Translations under genes and position numbers: made by a program
Notes under the pieces: model-generated
The model's database searches: none
Told to the model about the DNA's origin: nothing
The model's input: only the letters and a program-made list of their open reading frames with translations
Origin: Flavobacterium jumunjinense
GTDB lineage: Bacteria > Bacteroidota > Bacteroidia > Flavobacteriales > Flavobacteriaceae
Direction of reading: 5' to 3'
Length of the DNA stretch: 64,000 nt
Assembly (NCBI RefSeq): GCF_021650975.2
Contig: NZ_CP091285.1
Coordinates: forward strand, 3,472,001 to 3,536,000
Part shown: positions 41,901 through 49,435 of the stretch, piece after piece
How positions within the stretch are numbered: position 1 is the first letter of the stretch
How the letters are laid out: each line of letters starts with the position of its first letter

Positions 41901-43106
41901 ATGAAATTCGGAATTATAAAAGAACGCAAGAATCCACCCGATAGACGTGTTGTGTTTTCTCCTGAAGAATTGTTAAATTTTAAGACCAAATATACTGATG
42001 CTGAAATAGTTGTTGAATCTTCGGATATTAGAGTTTTTAATGATAATGCGTATAAAGAAAAAGGGTTCGAGGTTGTTCAAAATATGGAGGACTGTGATGT
42101 ATTGTTTGGGGTAAAGGAAGTCCCAATGGATGCCTTAATTCCTAATAAAAAATATTTTTTCTTTTCTCATACTGTAAAAAAACAACCTTATAATAGAAAT
42201 TTACTAAAAACAATACTTGAAAAGAACATTGAATTGTTTGATCATGAAACAATTGTTGATGCGAATAATTCTCGATTAATTGGTTTTGGACGTTATGCAG
42301 GAATCGTTGGTGCTTATAACGGAATTCGTGCATTTGGAATGAAATATGAACTTTTTAATTTAGCTAAAGCTGAAACTTTGGCTGATCAAAAAATGTTGAT
42401 TGAACGATTGAAAAGGAATCAATTGCCAAATGTCAAAATAGTTTTGACAGGTAATGGAAAAGTAGCTCATGGTGCTAAAGAAATGCTTGATGCTATGAAA
42501 ATTAAGCAAGTATCTCCTGAGAATTACTTATCAAAGTCATATACAGATGCTGTTTATACTTTTATTGATGTTTTGGATTATAACAAAAGGAAAGACGGAG
42601 AAGTTTTAGGAAAAAGGGATTTTTATAATAACCCGAGTGACTATGAGTCTGATTTTGAAAAGTTTTCAAATGTTTCTGATATGTTTATAGCAGGTCACTT
42701 TTATGGTAATGGAGCACCCGTTATTTTATCGAAAGAAATGCTAAGCTCTCCAAAATGTAAATTGAAGGTAGTTGCTGATGTATCTTGTGATATTGATGGA
42801 CCCATTGCTTGTACACTTAAGGCAAGTACTATTGCAGAGCCTATTTTTGCTTATTTACCTAGTGAACATAAAGAAGTAGCATTAACGCACCCTGCAGCTA
42901 TTTGGGTAATGTCTGTAGATAATTTACCTTGTGAATTGCCAAAAGATGCAAGTGAAGGTTTTGGAGATATGTTTTTGAAACATGTGATTCCTGCTTTTTT
43001 TAATGATGATGCAGATGGTATTTTGGAAAGAGCTAGAATAACTGAAAATGGTAAATTGACTCCTCGTTTTGCATACTTACAAGATTATGTGGATGGAAAA
43101 GAATAA
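41901..43106 (+). CDS. saccharopine dehydrogenase/alanine dehydrogenase-like NAD(P)-dependent oxidoreductase, 401 aa
   Basis: N-terminal AlaDh/PNT-like domain (MKFGIIKERKNPPDRRVVFS) with GVKEVP near 75 and the FFFSHTVKKQPYNRNLL segment containing the conserved His. Then a Rossmann domain with VKIVLTGNGKVAHGAKEML, where the glycine motif is GNGKVA. Conserved ADVSCDIDGPIACT and the C-terminal PAIWVMSVDNLPCELP are typical of lysine-forming saccharopine dehydrogenases. Precise substrate uncertain; in Bacteroidota these are usually annotated only as oxidoreductases. Monocistronic, with its own promoter and terminator. Confidence 0.82.
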   Translation: MKFGIIKERKNPPDRRVVFSPEELLNFKTKYTDAEIVVESSDIRVFNDNAYKEKGFEVVQNMEDCDVLFGVKEVPMDALIPNKKYFFFSHTVKKQPYNRNLLKTILEKNIELFDHETIVDANNSRLIGFGRYAGIVGAYNGIRAFGMKYELFNLAKAETLADQKMLIERLKRNQLPNVKIVLTGNGKVAHGAKEMLDAMKIKQVSPENYLSKSYTDAVYTFIDVLDYNKRKDGEVLGKRDFYNNPSDYESDFEKFSNVSDMFIAGHFYGNGAPVILSKEMLSSPKCKLKVVADVSCDIDGPIACTLKASTIAEPIFAYLPSEHKEVALTHPAAIWVMSVDNLPCELPKDASEGFGDMFLKHVIPAFFNDDADGILERARITENGKLTPRFAYLQDYVDGKE

Positions 43107-43139
43107 AATATTTTTTTTAAAGAAAAATATAAAAAATGT

Positions 43140-43172
43140 AAAAGAGGCTGTCTATTTTAGACAGCCTCTTTT
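43140..43172. terminator. bidirectional intrinsic terminator
   Basis: 15-bp stem (43140-43154 with 43158-43172) and 3-nt loop, with T/A tracts on both sides, between convergent genes ending at 43106 and 43226. Confidence 0.9.
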
Positions 43173-43225
43173 ATTTATTGTGATACATTAATTACTGTTG
43201 GTTTTCTTTGTAAAGTTAACCTTAA

Positions 43226-44605
43226 TTATTTTATTTCTTTTACTATAATTTTACCAATTAAATTCACATCAGTTCCTTGTGTTTTTTCAAGTTCCAAATT
43301 GATGTCCGTTGTAGGCTTAATCAAGCAGCTTGTTGTTGAAATGTTGTATGAAATATCCGACCCACCTTGTCCAAAATAAAGTTCAGTTGCAAGATATTGA
43401 TTGTTTGTTGCATCTTTCAATCTGAAAGTATGTCCACCTGTTGCATTGTAGATGTAAAAAGCTACACTAACTTCATACATTTTATTTGCATGTAATGTGA
43501 TGGATGATCCATTCATTACAACACCATTTACATAAGTTCCTGCTGGAGCGACTGCTGTTAATGTTTGTGCTCCCAAAACACTTGCGTTTCCGATGTTTGC
43601 GTATGCATATTCTGGCATTGCTCCTGAACCTGTAGCACTGATTACACTACCTGTTATGTCAATACCTGTACCTGCAGTATAAGTTCCAGCTGGTCCTTGT
43701 GGCCCTTGTGGTCCAGTTGCACCATCTAAACCGTCAGCACCATCTAATCCAGCTGGTCCTTGTGGTCCCATTGGTCCAGTTGCACCATCTAAACCGTCAG
43801 CACCATCTAATCCAGCTGGTCCTTGTGGCCCAGTTGCACCATCTAAACCGTCAGCGCCATCTAATCCAGCTGGTCCTTGTGGTCCCATTGGTCCAGTTGC
43901 ACCATCTAAACCGTCAGCGCCATCTAATCCAGCTGGTCCTTGTGGCCCTTGTGGTCCAGTTGCACCATCTAAACCATCAGCACCATCTAATCCAGCAGGC
44001 CCTTGTGGTCCCATTGGTCCAGTTGCACCATCTAAACCGTCAGCGCCATCTAATCCAGCTGGTCCTTGTGGCCCTTGTGGCCCAGTTGCACCATCTAAAC
44101 CATCAGCACCATCTAATCCAGCAGGCCCTTGTGGTCCCATTGGTCCAGTTGCACCATCTAAACCGTCAGCGCCATCTAATCCAGCTGGTCCTTGTGGACC
44201 TGGTGTTGAATTTGCTGCATAGAGTGCAAAAGGAACACTCATCATCTGGCTTGTACCAGATATCGAGTAACTCGTTCCTCCTGTAGGATCTGTTTCTGTT
44301 TTAATAAAGTAAGGCCCTGCTGACCAGTCTATTGTTGCTAATGAACCTGATACCACTGTTCCTGAGCCAACAGTCAACGTTACTAATCCATTTGCATTAG
44401 ATGTTGGTGTCTGTGTTTCTTCATAAACAGCTGTTCCACTAGCGCTTGTTTGTAATATGCTAATTTTCATTCCAATTGGCGAACTAGTAACTATAGCATC
44501 TCCAGCATCTCTGATTACTGCTTGATAAGTAAATCCATCTGGCGATTGTGAATAGGTAACCATACCTATTAATAAAAATGCAAAAAGTAGAATTCTATTT
44601 TTCAT
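43226..44605 (-). CDS. exported collagen-like repeat protein, 459 aa
   Basis: Signal peptide (MKNRILLFAFLLIGMVTYSQ), then an N-terminal beta domain (PDGFTYQAVIRDAGDAIV, MMSVPFALYA) found at the start of many flavobacterial surface proteins. Residues about 134-310 are Gly-X-Y repeats built from the unit GPQGPAGLDGADGLDGATGP. A C-terminal C1q/TNF-like beta region of about 150 residues follows (ALTLHANKMYEVSVAFYIY-like pattern). Likely a fibrous cell-surface protein; the collagen part could vary in length through its DNA repeats. Encoded 15 nt after the T9SS-sorted gene. Confidence 0.85.
   Translation of the reverse strand: MKNRILLFAFLLIGMVTYSQSPDGFTYQAVIRDAGDAIVTSSPIGMKISILQTSASGTAVYEETQTPTSNANGLVTLTVGSGTVVSGSLATIDWSAGPYFIKTETDPTGGTSYSISGTSQMMSVPFALYAANSTPGPQGPAGLDGADGLDGATGPMGPQGPAGLDGADGLDGATGPQGPQGPAGLDGADGLDGATGPMGPQGPAGLDGADGLDGATGPQGPQGPAGLDGADGLDGATGPMGPQGPAGLDGADGLDGATGPQGPAGLDGADGLDGATGPMGPQGPAGLDGADGLDGATGPQGPQGPAGTYTAGTGIDITGSVISATGSGAMPEYAYANIGNASVLGAQTLTAVAPAGTYVNGVVMNGSSITLHANKMYEVSVAFYIYNATGGHTFRLKDATNNQYLATELYFGQGGSDISYNISTTSCLIKPTTDINLELEKTQGTDVNLIGKIIVKEIK
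43683..44215. repeat. tandem 54-72-bp repeats encoding the collagen region
   Basis: About eight units, each containing a nearly identical block for GLDGADGLDGATG. Units differ by the presence of 9-bp GPQ or GPM codon triplets, so all lengths are multiples of 9 and keep the Gly-X-Y phase. The sequence identity between units is high at silent sites, indicating recent expansion or homogenisation. Confidence 0.9.
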
Positions 44606-44620
44606 ATAATAATGTTTTAG

Positions 44621-45091
44621 TTATTTTTTAATAAGTTTAAATGATTTTAGTAATTTATTTGATGTAATAACATTTAGAACATAAGTTGCTTTTGGCAATA
44701 TATCAAGATCAATATTTGTTTGATTTGATACAATTGTTCCTGTTTTAAGTAGTTTTCCATTCACGTTAAATAGCTCATATTTCATTACATCTTGAAACTG
44801 AGTAAAATTCAAATCCAGCGTTACTTGAGAAACTGCAGGATTAGGGTACATAGCTAAGTTAATAGCAACTGAATTACTCGGTGTTGATAACGAGTAAATC
44901 TCTATTGATTGTTGCACTCCTTGAGATAGCTCTCCATTTGTCCCATTAACAGTCTCATAAAAGACTAGCCCGTAAGAATAGCTAACAGAGCCACCGGAGC
45001 CTGTTGCATCTCCTCCAGAAAGAACAAATCCTTCTTGGCCGAAAACTGAGGACAACGAGATTAAAAATAATAATGTCAAAGTTTTTTTCAT
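44621..45091 (-). CDS. small exported protein with T9SS type A sorting domain, 156 aa
   Basis: Signal peptide (MKKTLTLLFLISLSSVFGQ), a short glycine/serine-rich middle (LSGGDATGSGGSVSYSYGL) and a C-terminal Por-secretion-like domain with MYPNPAVSQVTLDL, NVNGKLLKTGTI, ATYVLNV and the basic end SFKLIKK. This is the signal for type IX secretion to the cell surface. First gene of a pair with the collagen-like protein. TAATTTTG -7 element at 45124-45117. Confidence 0.88.
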   Translation of the reverse strand: MKKTLTLLFLISLSSVFGQEGFVLSGGDATGSGGSVSYSYGLVFYETVNGTNGELSQGVQQSIEIYSLSTPSNSVAINLAMYPNPAVSQVTLDLNFTQFQDVMKYELFNVNGKLLKTGTIVSNQTNIDLDILPKATYVLNVITSNKLLKSFKLIKK

Positions 45092-45307
45092 ATACTATTA
45101 AGTTTTAAGGTTTTACCAAAATTAATAAATTTTTAACAAATAAAAACATATTTTTTTGTTAATTTTAATCAAAATGTTACATTTTTATTGTAGTTTTTGT
45201 TAAAATATTAAATCATTATGAATGTTAAAATTTTGTAAACGCTCAATTATAAAAGAAACAAACTATTAAATCAAAAGATTCACAAACTGAAAAAGAACAA
45301 TTTTAAA

Positions 45308-45481
45308 ATGTGCGAAAAAAAATAATTTTATTATTGTTTTGTTATAGTTTTTCATTTTCACAAACATAACTAACTGTACAATCTTTTCAACAGGGTTTTT
45401 AAATCCAGTAGAAATTACTCATGCTGTTGATTCTAATCTTTTTATCGATAAACAATGGGGTTTAAATAAAATTCGTGTTTA
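45308..45481 (+). pseudogene. remnant of a PQQ-dependent sugar dehydrogenase-like gene (N-terminus)
   Basis: After a signal-like start (MCEKKIILLLFCYSFSFSQ) and a stop, a shifted frame reads FSTGFLNPVEITHAVDSNLF followed by a few more codons (KQWGLNKIRV) and a stop. The GF-PV-I-HA-DS-LF pattern is the first blade of glucose/sorbosone dehydrogenase-like exported proteins. Only the start of the gene survives. Confidence 0.6.
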
Positions 45482-45637
45482 ATTAGAGGTTGTTTAATAA
45501 AAGAAGTGTTTTTGAATTTAAATTGAGCTTCTATTATTTTAACAAAGATGATTGATGATTTTCAATGTGTGAGAAATAGAACAATTTTAAAAAAATGAGT
45601 TATATTGGTCACAATTAATAACATATTAAATAAATAA

Positions 45638-46300
45638 ATGAAAGAAAGTTTAAAGTATTTTGCAAAATTATCATCTACAGCAGCTTTTAGTTGGTTGAAG
45701 ATAAATGTTCTAGGGACAATTTCTACAATTATTGTTTTCATTGTAGCTTTAATTTTTATAGGTAAAGATATAGATGCAGGTCATTCTGGGCATGTAAGCG
45801 CTATTCCTTTTATAGGGTTAATGTTTGTAACGAAACCTTTATCGAGTATTTTGTTTGTACTAATTGTAGTATCTCCTGGTTTCATTTTTGCACTTGGTAA
45901 CAAGTATATCATTGGAAAGTTGATTAATAAAATTTTGAAGGATAAATCGGAAGGTTATATTGAACCTTTTATAGACAAGATACTTTCAAAATTTCAAGAG
46001 AAACAACCCTACTTAATTCGAAAAGGAGCTGATGCCTCTATGGTTAAATTGAAATTAATGAATCAGGTTAAAACGGAATCGGATAATAAATGGATGAAAC
46101 GTATTGTTACTTTCGGATTACAAAAAATTAGTCTTAATGATGTTGACTTTTCTAGTGATACTATTTCTTTTTCTGAAATTATAAAAAACAAATTAGTTAC
46201 TGCTTTATATGATATTTCGGAGCCTAGTAGAAATTCTATTTTAATTGTTCTTGGTTTGCAATGGTTTTTTTTATTAGTAATTATTTTTTCTCCAATTTAA
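45638..46300 (+). CDS. membrane protein of unknown function, 220 aa
   Basis: Hydrophobic segments at about 25-44, 52-66, 70-92 and 200-219; a charged cytoplasmic part of about 100 residues lies between (IEPFIDKILSKFQEKQPYL, LKLMNQVKTESDNKWMKRI). No family recognised. Monocistronic, with a strong terminator 23 nt downstream. Confidence 0.65.
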   Translation: MKESLKYFAKLSSTAAFSWLKINVLGTISTIIVFIVALIFIGKDIDAGHSGHVSAIPFIGLMFVTKPLSSILFVLIVVSPGFIFALGNKYIIGKLINKILKDKSEGYIEPFIDKILSKFQEKQPYLIRKGADASMVKLKLMNQVKTESDNKWMKRIVTFGLQKISLNDVDFSSDTISFSEIIKNKLVTALYDISEPSRNSILIVLGLQWFFLLVIIFSPI

Positions 46301-46323
46301 GATTTTGTACTGCATTAAATTGT

Positions 46324-46361
46324 AAAACCAGATACAAATGAAGTAATTTGTATCTGGTTTT
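46324..46361. terminator. bidirectional terminator
   Basis: Perfect 16-bp stem (46324-46339 with 46346-46361) and 6-nt loop, followed on the plus strand by a T-containing tract, between convergent genes. Confidence 0.85.
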
Positions 46362-46371
46362 GTGTTTTATA

Positions 46372-46450
46372 GCCCTGATGGAAGTGGCATCCTTTTAAAC
46401 CTATCAGGTTTTAAAACCTGATAGGTTTAAAAGATAGAGCGAACAGCAGG
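46372..46450. repeat. REP-like element with a 42-bp perfect palindrome
   Basis: 46392-46433 is a loop-free perfect palindrome (21-bp arms) built on AACCTATCAGGTTTT. It is framed by AGCCCTGATGGAAGTGGCATC on the left and GATAGAGCGAACAGCAGG on the right, whose outer CCTG/CAGG words also pair. I recognise this framing as a dispersed intergenic repeat type in flavobacteria, but copy number cannot be judged from one window. Confidence 0.75.
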
Positions 46451-46483
46451 AGGAATGTGTTACCGAAAATAGTTGTGGTGCTT

Positions 46484-47845
46484 TTAATTATTTCCCCAAT
46501 CTATTTTTCGTGAGAAATACATTACTGCTCCTAAAATTAGGAATAGTCCAATACTTCCTACCAATAAGGCATAATTTTCTAATTGAATGATTACAAAGAT
46601 AAAACTATACAAAACGGTTAATGAAGCCCCAATTAATAGTGGGAATTTTTTCTCTTTTAATACCGAAATTGAATAGAGTAGTAACATGATGATTACAGCA
46701 CTTGCTGCCACAGCATAGGCAATAGTGAAACTAGAATGTTCTGTAATGGAAATTAATAGGGTATAGAACATAATTAAGGCAAGGCCAATCATTGTATATT
46801 GGAAAATATGGATGCTTTTCTTACTGATGGTTTGTATTAGAAAGAAAATTAGAAATGTTAGACCAATTACTAGGAATCCGTATTTTGAAGCGCGTTCGTT
46901 TTGTTGGTATTCGTCTACTGTTTCAATTAGTTTTACACCATAGGAATAGTTGGTTAATTTTGGTATTTTATTAGTGTATTGTTGTGAGAAAGGTCGGTTT
47001 ATGTGAAGAATTTTCCAATCGGCATGAAAACCTTGATTGGTTATTTTCTTAGTACTATTGTTGGCAGCAAAACTACCAATGAAGTTGGGTGAATTCCAAT
47101 TGGCGTTTATATTTGTGGTGGTTGTTTTTCCAATGGGAATGAATTGAACACTATTACTTCCGTTATAATTCATATTGAAATTGAAGTCCATTTTTTGACC
47201 TGGATTATAGGTGAAAGCATCTGTTTCTAATGTGCCAAAATAATCATCTTCGTTTGTTTTTGATTCTAAACTGTAATAAGTTTCATTCACACCAATTTTC
47301 AAATCGCTTTTGATACTTTTTAGATTGGTGGTTTTAATTATAATGGAGGCTTTGTCCCAAAGTACATCTTCTGTATTGATGTTTAATTTATTAAAGTTGA
47401 TGTTTTGAAAACTTCCATTAAATTTCATATTGGCTTTAAAAACAATAGGATTATATAGTCCACGATTAATATCGTCTACTTTTTCAATGGTAGTAGTATT
47501 GTGCAAATCATCTGGAAAAAAAAAGGCTTGTTGAATAATGGCTTTCTTTTGCGTTGTTTTTTCTTTTGTGATAGCATCGACAATGACAGTTTCTGTATAA
47601 GTTTTGTAGGGAATTTGAAGTATTGGTCCATAAAAATGTATTTGACTTCCCCAAGTTTGGTTGACGTTGAGTGTGGTTTCATTCTTGCGTTCCGAACGTT
47701 CTCGAATTAGATTTTGAACTAGGTTTAAAGGGATTAATAAGAATAGCGTTAACACACCAACCATAATCATTTTGGCTGTATTGCTTTGTAGAAAAGCTGA
47801 TTTTGGGTTTGGTGTTGGGTTTTGATTTTGAATAGGATTTTCCAT
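46484..47845 (-). CDS. creD: inner-membrane protein CreD family, 453 aa
   Basis: N-terminal membrane helix after a Pro/Asn-rich cytoplasmic leader (MIMVGVLTLFLLIPLNLVQNLI), a large periplasmic beta domain (residues about 50-300, with IHFYGPILQIPY) and six helices in the last 150 residues ending SRKIDWGNN. CreD (inner-membrane resistance protein) is linked to envelope stress and tolerance to colicin and beta-lactams in other bacteria. Here it ends a cluster controlled by a small winged-helix regulator, a pairing seen in Bacteroidota. Confidence 0.9.
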   Translation of the reverse strand: MENPIQNQNPTPNPKSAFLQSNTAKMIMVGVLTLFLLIPLNLVQNLIRERSERKNETTLNVNQTWGSQIHFYGPILQIPYKTYTETVIVDAITKEKTTQKKAIIQQAFFFPDDLHNTTTIEKVDDINRGLYNPIVFKANMKFNGSFQNINFNKLNINTEDVLWDKASIIIKTTNLKSIKSDLKIGVNETYYSLESKTNEDDYFGTLETDAFTYNPGQKMDFNFNMNYNGSNSVQFIPIGKTTTTNINANWNSPNFIGSFAANNSTKKITNQGFHADWKILHINRPFSQQYTNKIPKLTNYSYGVKLIETVDEYQQNERASKYGFLVIGLTFLIFFLIQTISKKSIHIFQYTMIGLALIMFYTLLISITEHSSFTIAYAVAASAVIIMLLLYSISVLKEKKFPLLIGASLTVLYSFIFVIIQLENYALLVGSIGLFLILGAVMYFSRKIDWGNN

Positions 47846-47870
47846 GTGTTATGATTTTAATGAATTGATT

Positions 47871-48179
47871 TTATATTTGTTGAAAGACTATTTTGAGATA
47901 TAAAAGTGTAATTGGAATATTGAGTAATAAAATGAAAGTGCTTTTTAGTTGAAACCAATACATTGTTTTATAAACAATTAGATTGAAAATTAAATTGATA
48001 AAAACGATACTATTGAAAAGCAAGGCAGTTATAACATAATAGAACCCAATAATGATTATTATTTCATTTTTTGTGATGTAAAACAATACCAAAAGGAAAG
48101 TGCCGATACTAAAGGAAAGAAGGGCTAAGAGTTTTGCTAAGTTTCTGTCGGATATTATTTTTTCTTTATGCTCGTTCAT
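47871..48179 (-). CDS. small three-helix membrane protein, 102 aa
   Basis: Hydrophobic segments at about 14-34, 39-60 and 78-98; the rest is short loops. It starts 14 bp inside the DUF1361 gene and precedes creD by 25 nt, so all three are probably one transcript. No family recognised. Confidence 0.65.
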   Translation of the reverse strand: MNEHKEKIISDRNLAKLLALLSFSIGTFLLVLFYITKNEIIIIIGFYYVITALLFNSIVFINLIFNLIVYKTMYWFQLKSTFILLLNIPITLLYLKIVFQQI

Positions 48180-48819
48180 TTAAATGATTCTTAATTTGAT
48201 AGGTAAGATAAATGAGACTTCCATATAAAACAGAAAAGAGTATTGCCTTGAATGAAAGAAGTGTTTGAAAAGAATCTATTAGTAATTGAAACGGATTGGT
48301 AATAATAGTCCAACTATTGAAACGGAGGAAACGACCTAAATAGATTCCGAAACCACTTAAAAGGCAGATCATAGGAATGGAATAGGTAATAATTGTTTTA
48401 GAATAGAAAAGTGAGAAACAATTTTTGAATTCTTTTAAGGAAAGTAACCCAAAAAGAAAACCAAGGCTTGCAAATGAGAAAAGTAAAACCAAATCGAACC
48501 AAAAGAGTTCTGGATTTCCTTTCTTTAGATGTACAAAATCGGTTAAAATATAGAACGAATTGGGTAGAAATAATAGCCAAACAATAAAGAGTAGTGCTCT
48601 CGATTTTACATTTTCTAAGAGTTGAATTTTTTGTTTAGCAAACGTGAGCACCAAATAAGGGACAGCCGCTAAAAATAAATTCCAAACTAGAAAGAAATAG
48701 AAGATTGACTGTGTTATTTTTGCTCTAAAAAGTAATAATAGACCACAATAGATAGACAAAAGTAGGAGTAAACCGTTTGTTTTCTTATTTGATAAGTAAG
48801 CATTAATGATAATTTTCAT
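48166..48819 (-). CDS. DUF1361 membrane protein, 217 aa
   Basis: About seven membrane helices with the family pattern LLFIVWLLFLPNSFYILTDF followed by FWFDLVLLFSFASLGFLFGL and a C-terminal YGSLIYLTYQI. The function of DUF1361 is unknown; it commonly sits with envelope genes. Overlaps the 102-aa gene. Confidence 0.8.
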   Translation of the reverse strand: MKIIINAYLSNKKTNGLLLLLSIYCGLLLLFRAKITQSIFYFFLVWNLFLAAVPYLVLTFAKQKIQLLENVKSRALLFIVWLLFLPNSFYILTDFVHLKKGNPELFWFDLVLLFSFASLGFLFGLLSLKEFKNCFSLFYSKTIITYSIPMICLLSGFGIYLGRFLRFNSWTIITNPFQLLIDSFQTLLSFKAILFSVLYGSLIYLTYQIKNHLNERA

Positions 48820-48919
48820 AGATGTAAAAATTTAATTGTTAGCGGTCATATACAGTATCGCTTTTTATTTATAGGTGTTTTTGTTTGCAGCAAACTTGAT
48901 GTTAATGGCAATTTTATAG

Positions 48920-49387
48920 TTATTGTATATTAAAAGTTTGTTTAATTTCTGAAACTGGAAGGCTTAACATTTTTTGAAAGTCTGAATCATAAAAACGATG
49001 TGCTTTTTGTCCTCTTTTGTATTGCTTGTAAAAGTTCTTATATTCCGATTGGTAGAAAAGTATACCTGTTGTAATTACCAATAATAAAAAGAGGCTTTTT
49101 TTTCCGTTGCCTAAAAGATAGAATTGCAAATAGAGTTCGTCTTTAACCGTAGTACCAATATTGGCAAGCACGTGTAAAACATCATGTTCTTCAAGGCTTT
49201 CTTGAATTTCAAATTGATTGATCTTAAAGAAGTGACCTAATTGATACCCAAGCGTGTTTGTTTGGTGTTCTAACAACGATTGGATGTTTATTTCCCATGG
49301 TTTATGATTTTTGAAAAAATATTGATAAGGAATTTTCGCTACTGTATACAAGTAGGCTATTATTCGTTCTTTAATTGTTGTTTTCAT
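48920..49387 (-). CDS. Coq4-like protein, 155 aa
   Basis: Contains the exact Coq4 metal motif HDxxH-x11-E: H68, D69, H72 and E84 (EEHDVLHVL...VKDEL), with a preceding YQLGHFF helix. A single hydrophobic helix follows (KSLFLLLVITTGILFYQS). In eukaryotes and proteobacteria Coq4 acts in ubiquinone synthesis; Bacteroidota use menaquinone, so the role here must differ. Its ATG lies 3 nt from the palindrome at 49391-49407. It lies in the XrtK/MSEP cluster. Confidence 0.75.
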   Translation of the reverse strand: MKTTIKERIIAYLYTVAKIPYQYFFKNHKPWEINIQSLLEHQTNTLGYQLGHFFKINQFEIQESLEEHDVLHVLANIGTTVKDELYLQFYLLGNGKKSLFLLLVITTGILFYQSEYKNFYKQYKRGQKAHRFYDSDFQKMLSLPVSEIKQTFNIQ

Positions 49388-49390
49388 AGT

Positions 49391-49407
49391 ACTTTGTTTT
49401 TCAAAGT
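49391..49407 (-). promoter_or_regulatory. palindromic operator candidate 1 (ACTTTG-N5-CAAAGT)
   Basis: 17-bp palindrome ACTTTG-TTTTT-CAAAGT placed 3 nt upstream of the Coq4-like start codon. The same site, with identical half-sites and identical 3-nt spacing, precedes the exosortase gene, and a third copy lies at 55088. Confidence 0.75.
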
Positions 49408-49435
49408 TTTTAGATAAAAAAAGGGTTTCCCCTTT

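Noticed and set aside
43699..44286. Long plus-strand open frame opposite the collagen repeats (VQLHHLNRQ repeats)
   Set aside because: It is the antisense of the Gly-X-Y repeats; the repeat length keeps all frames open. No signal, start context or family, and the minus-strand frame encodes a sensible exported protein.
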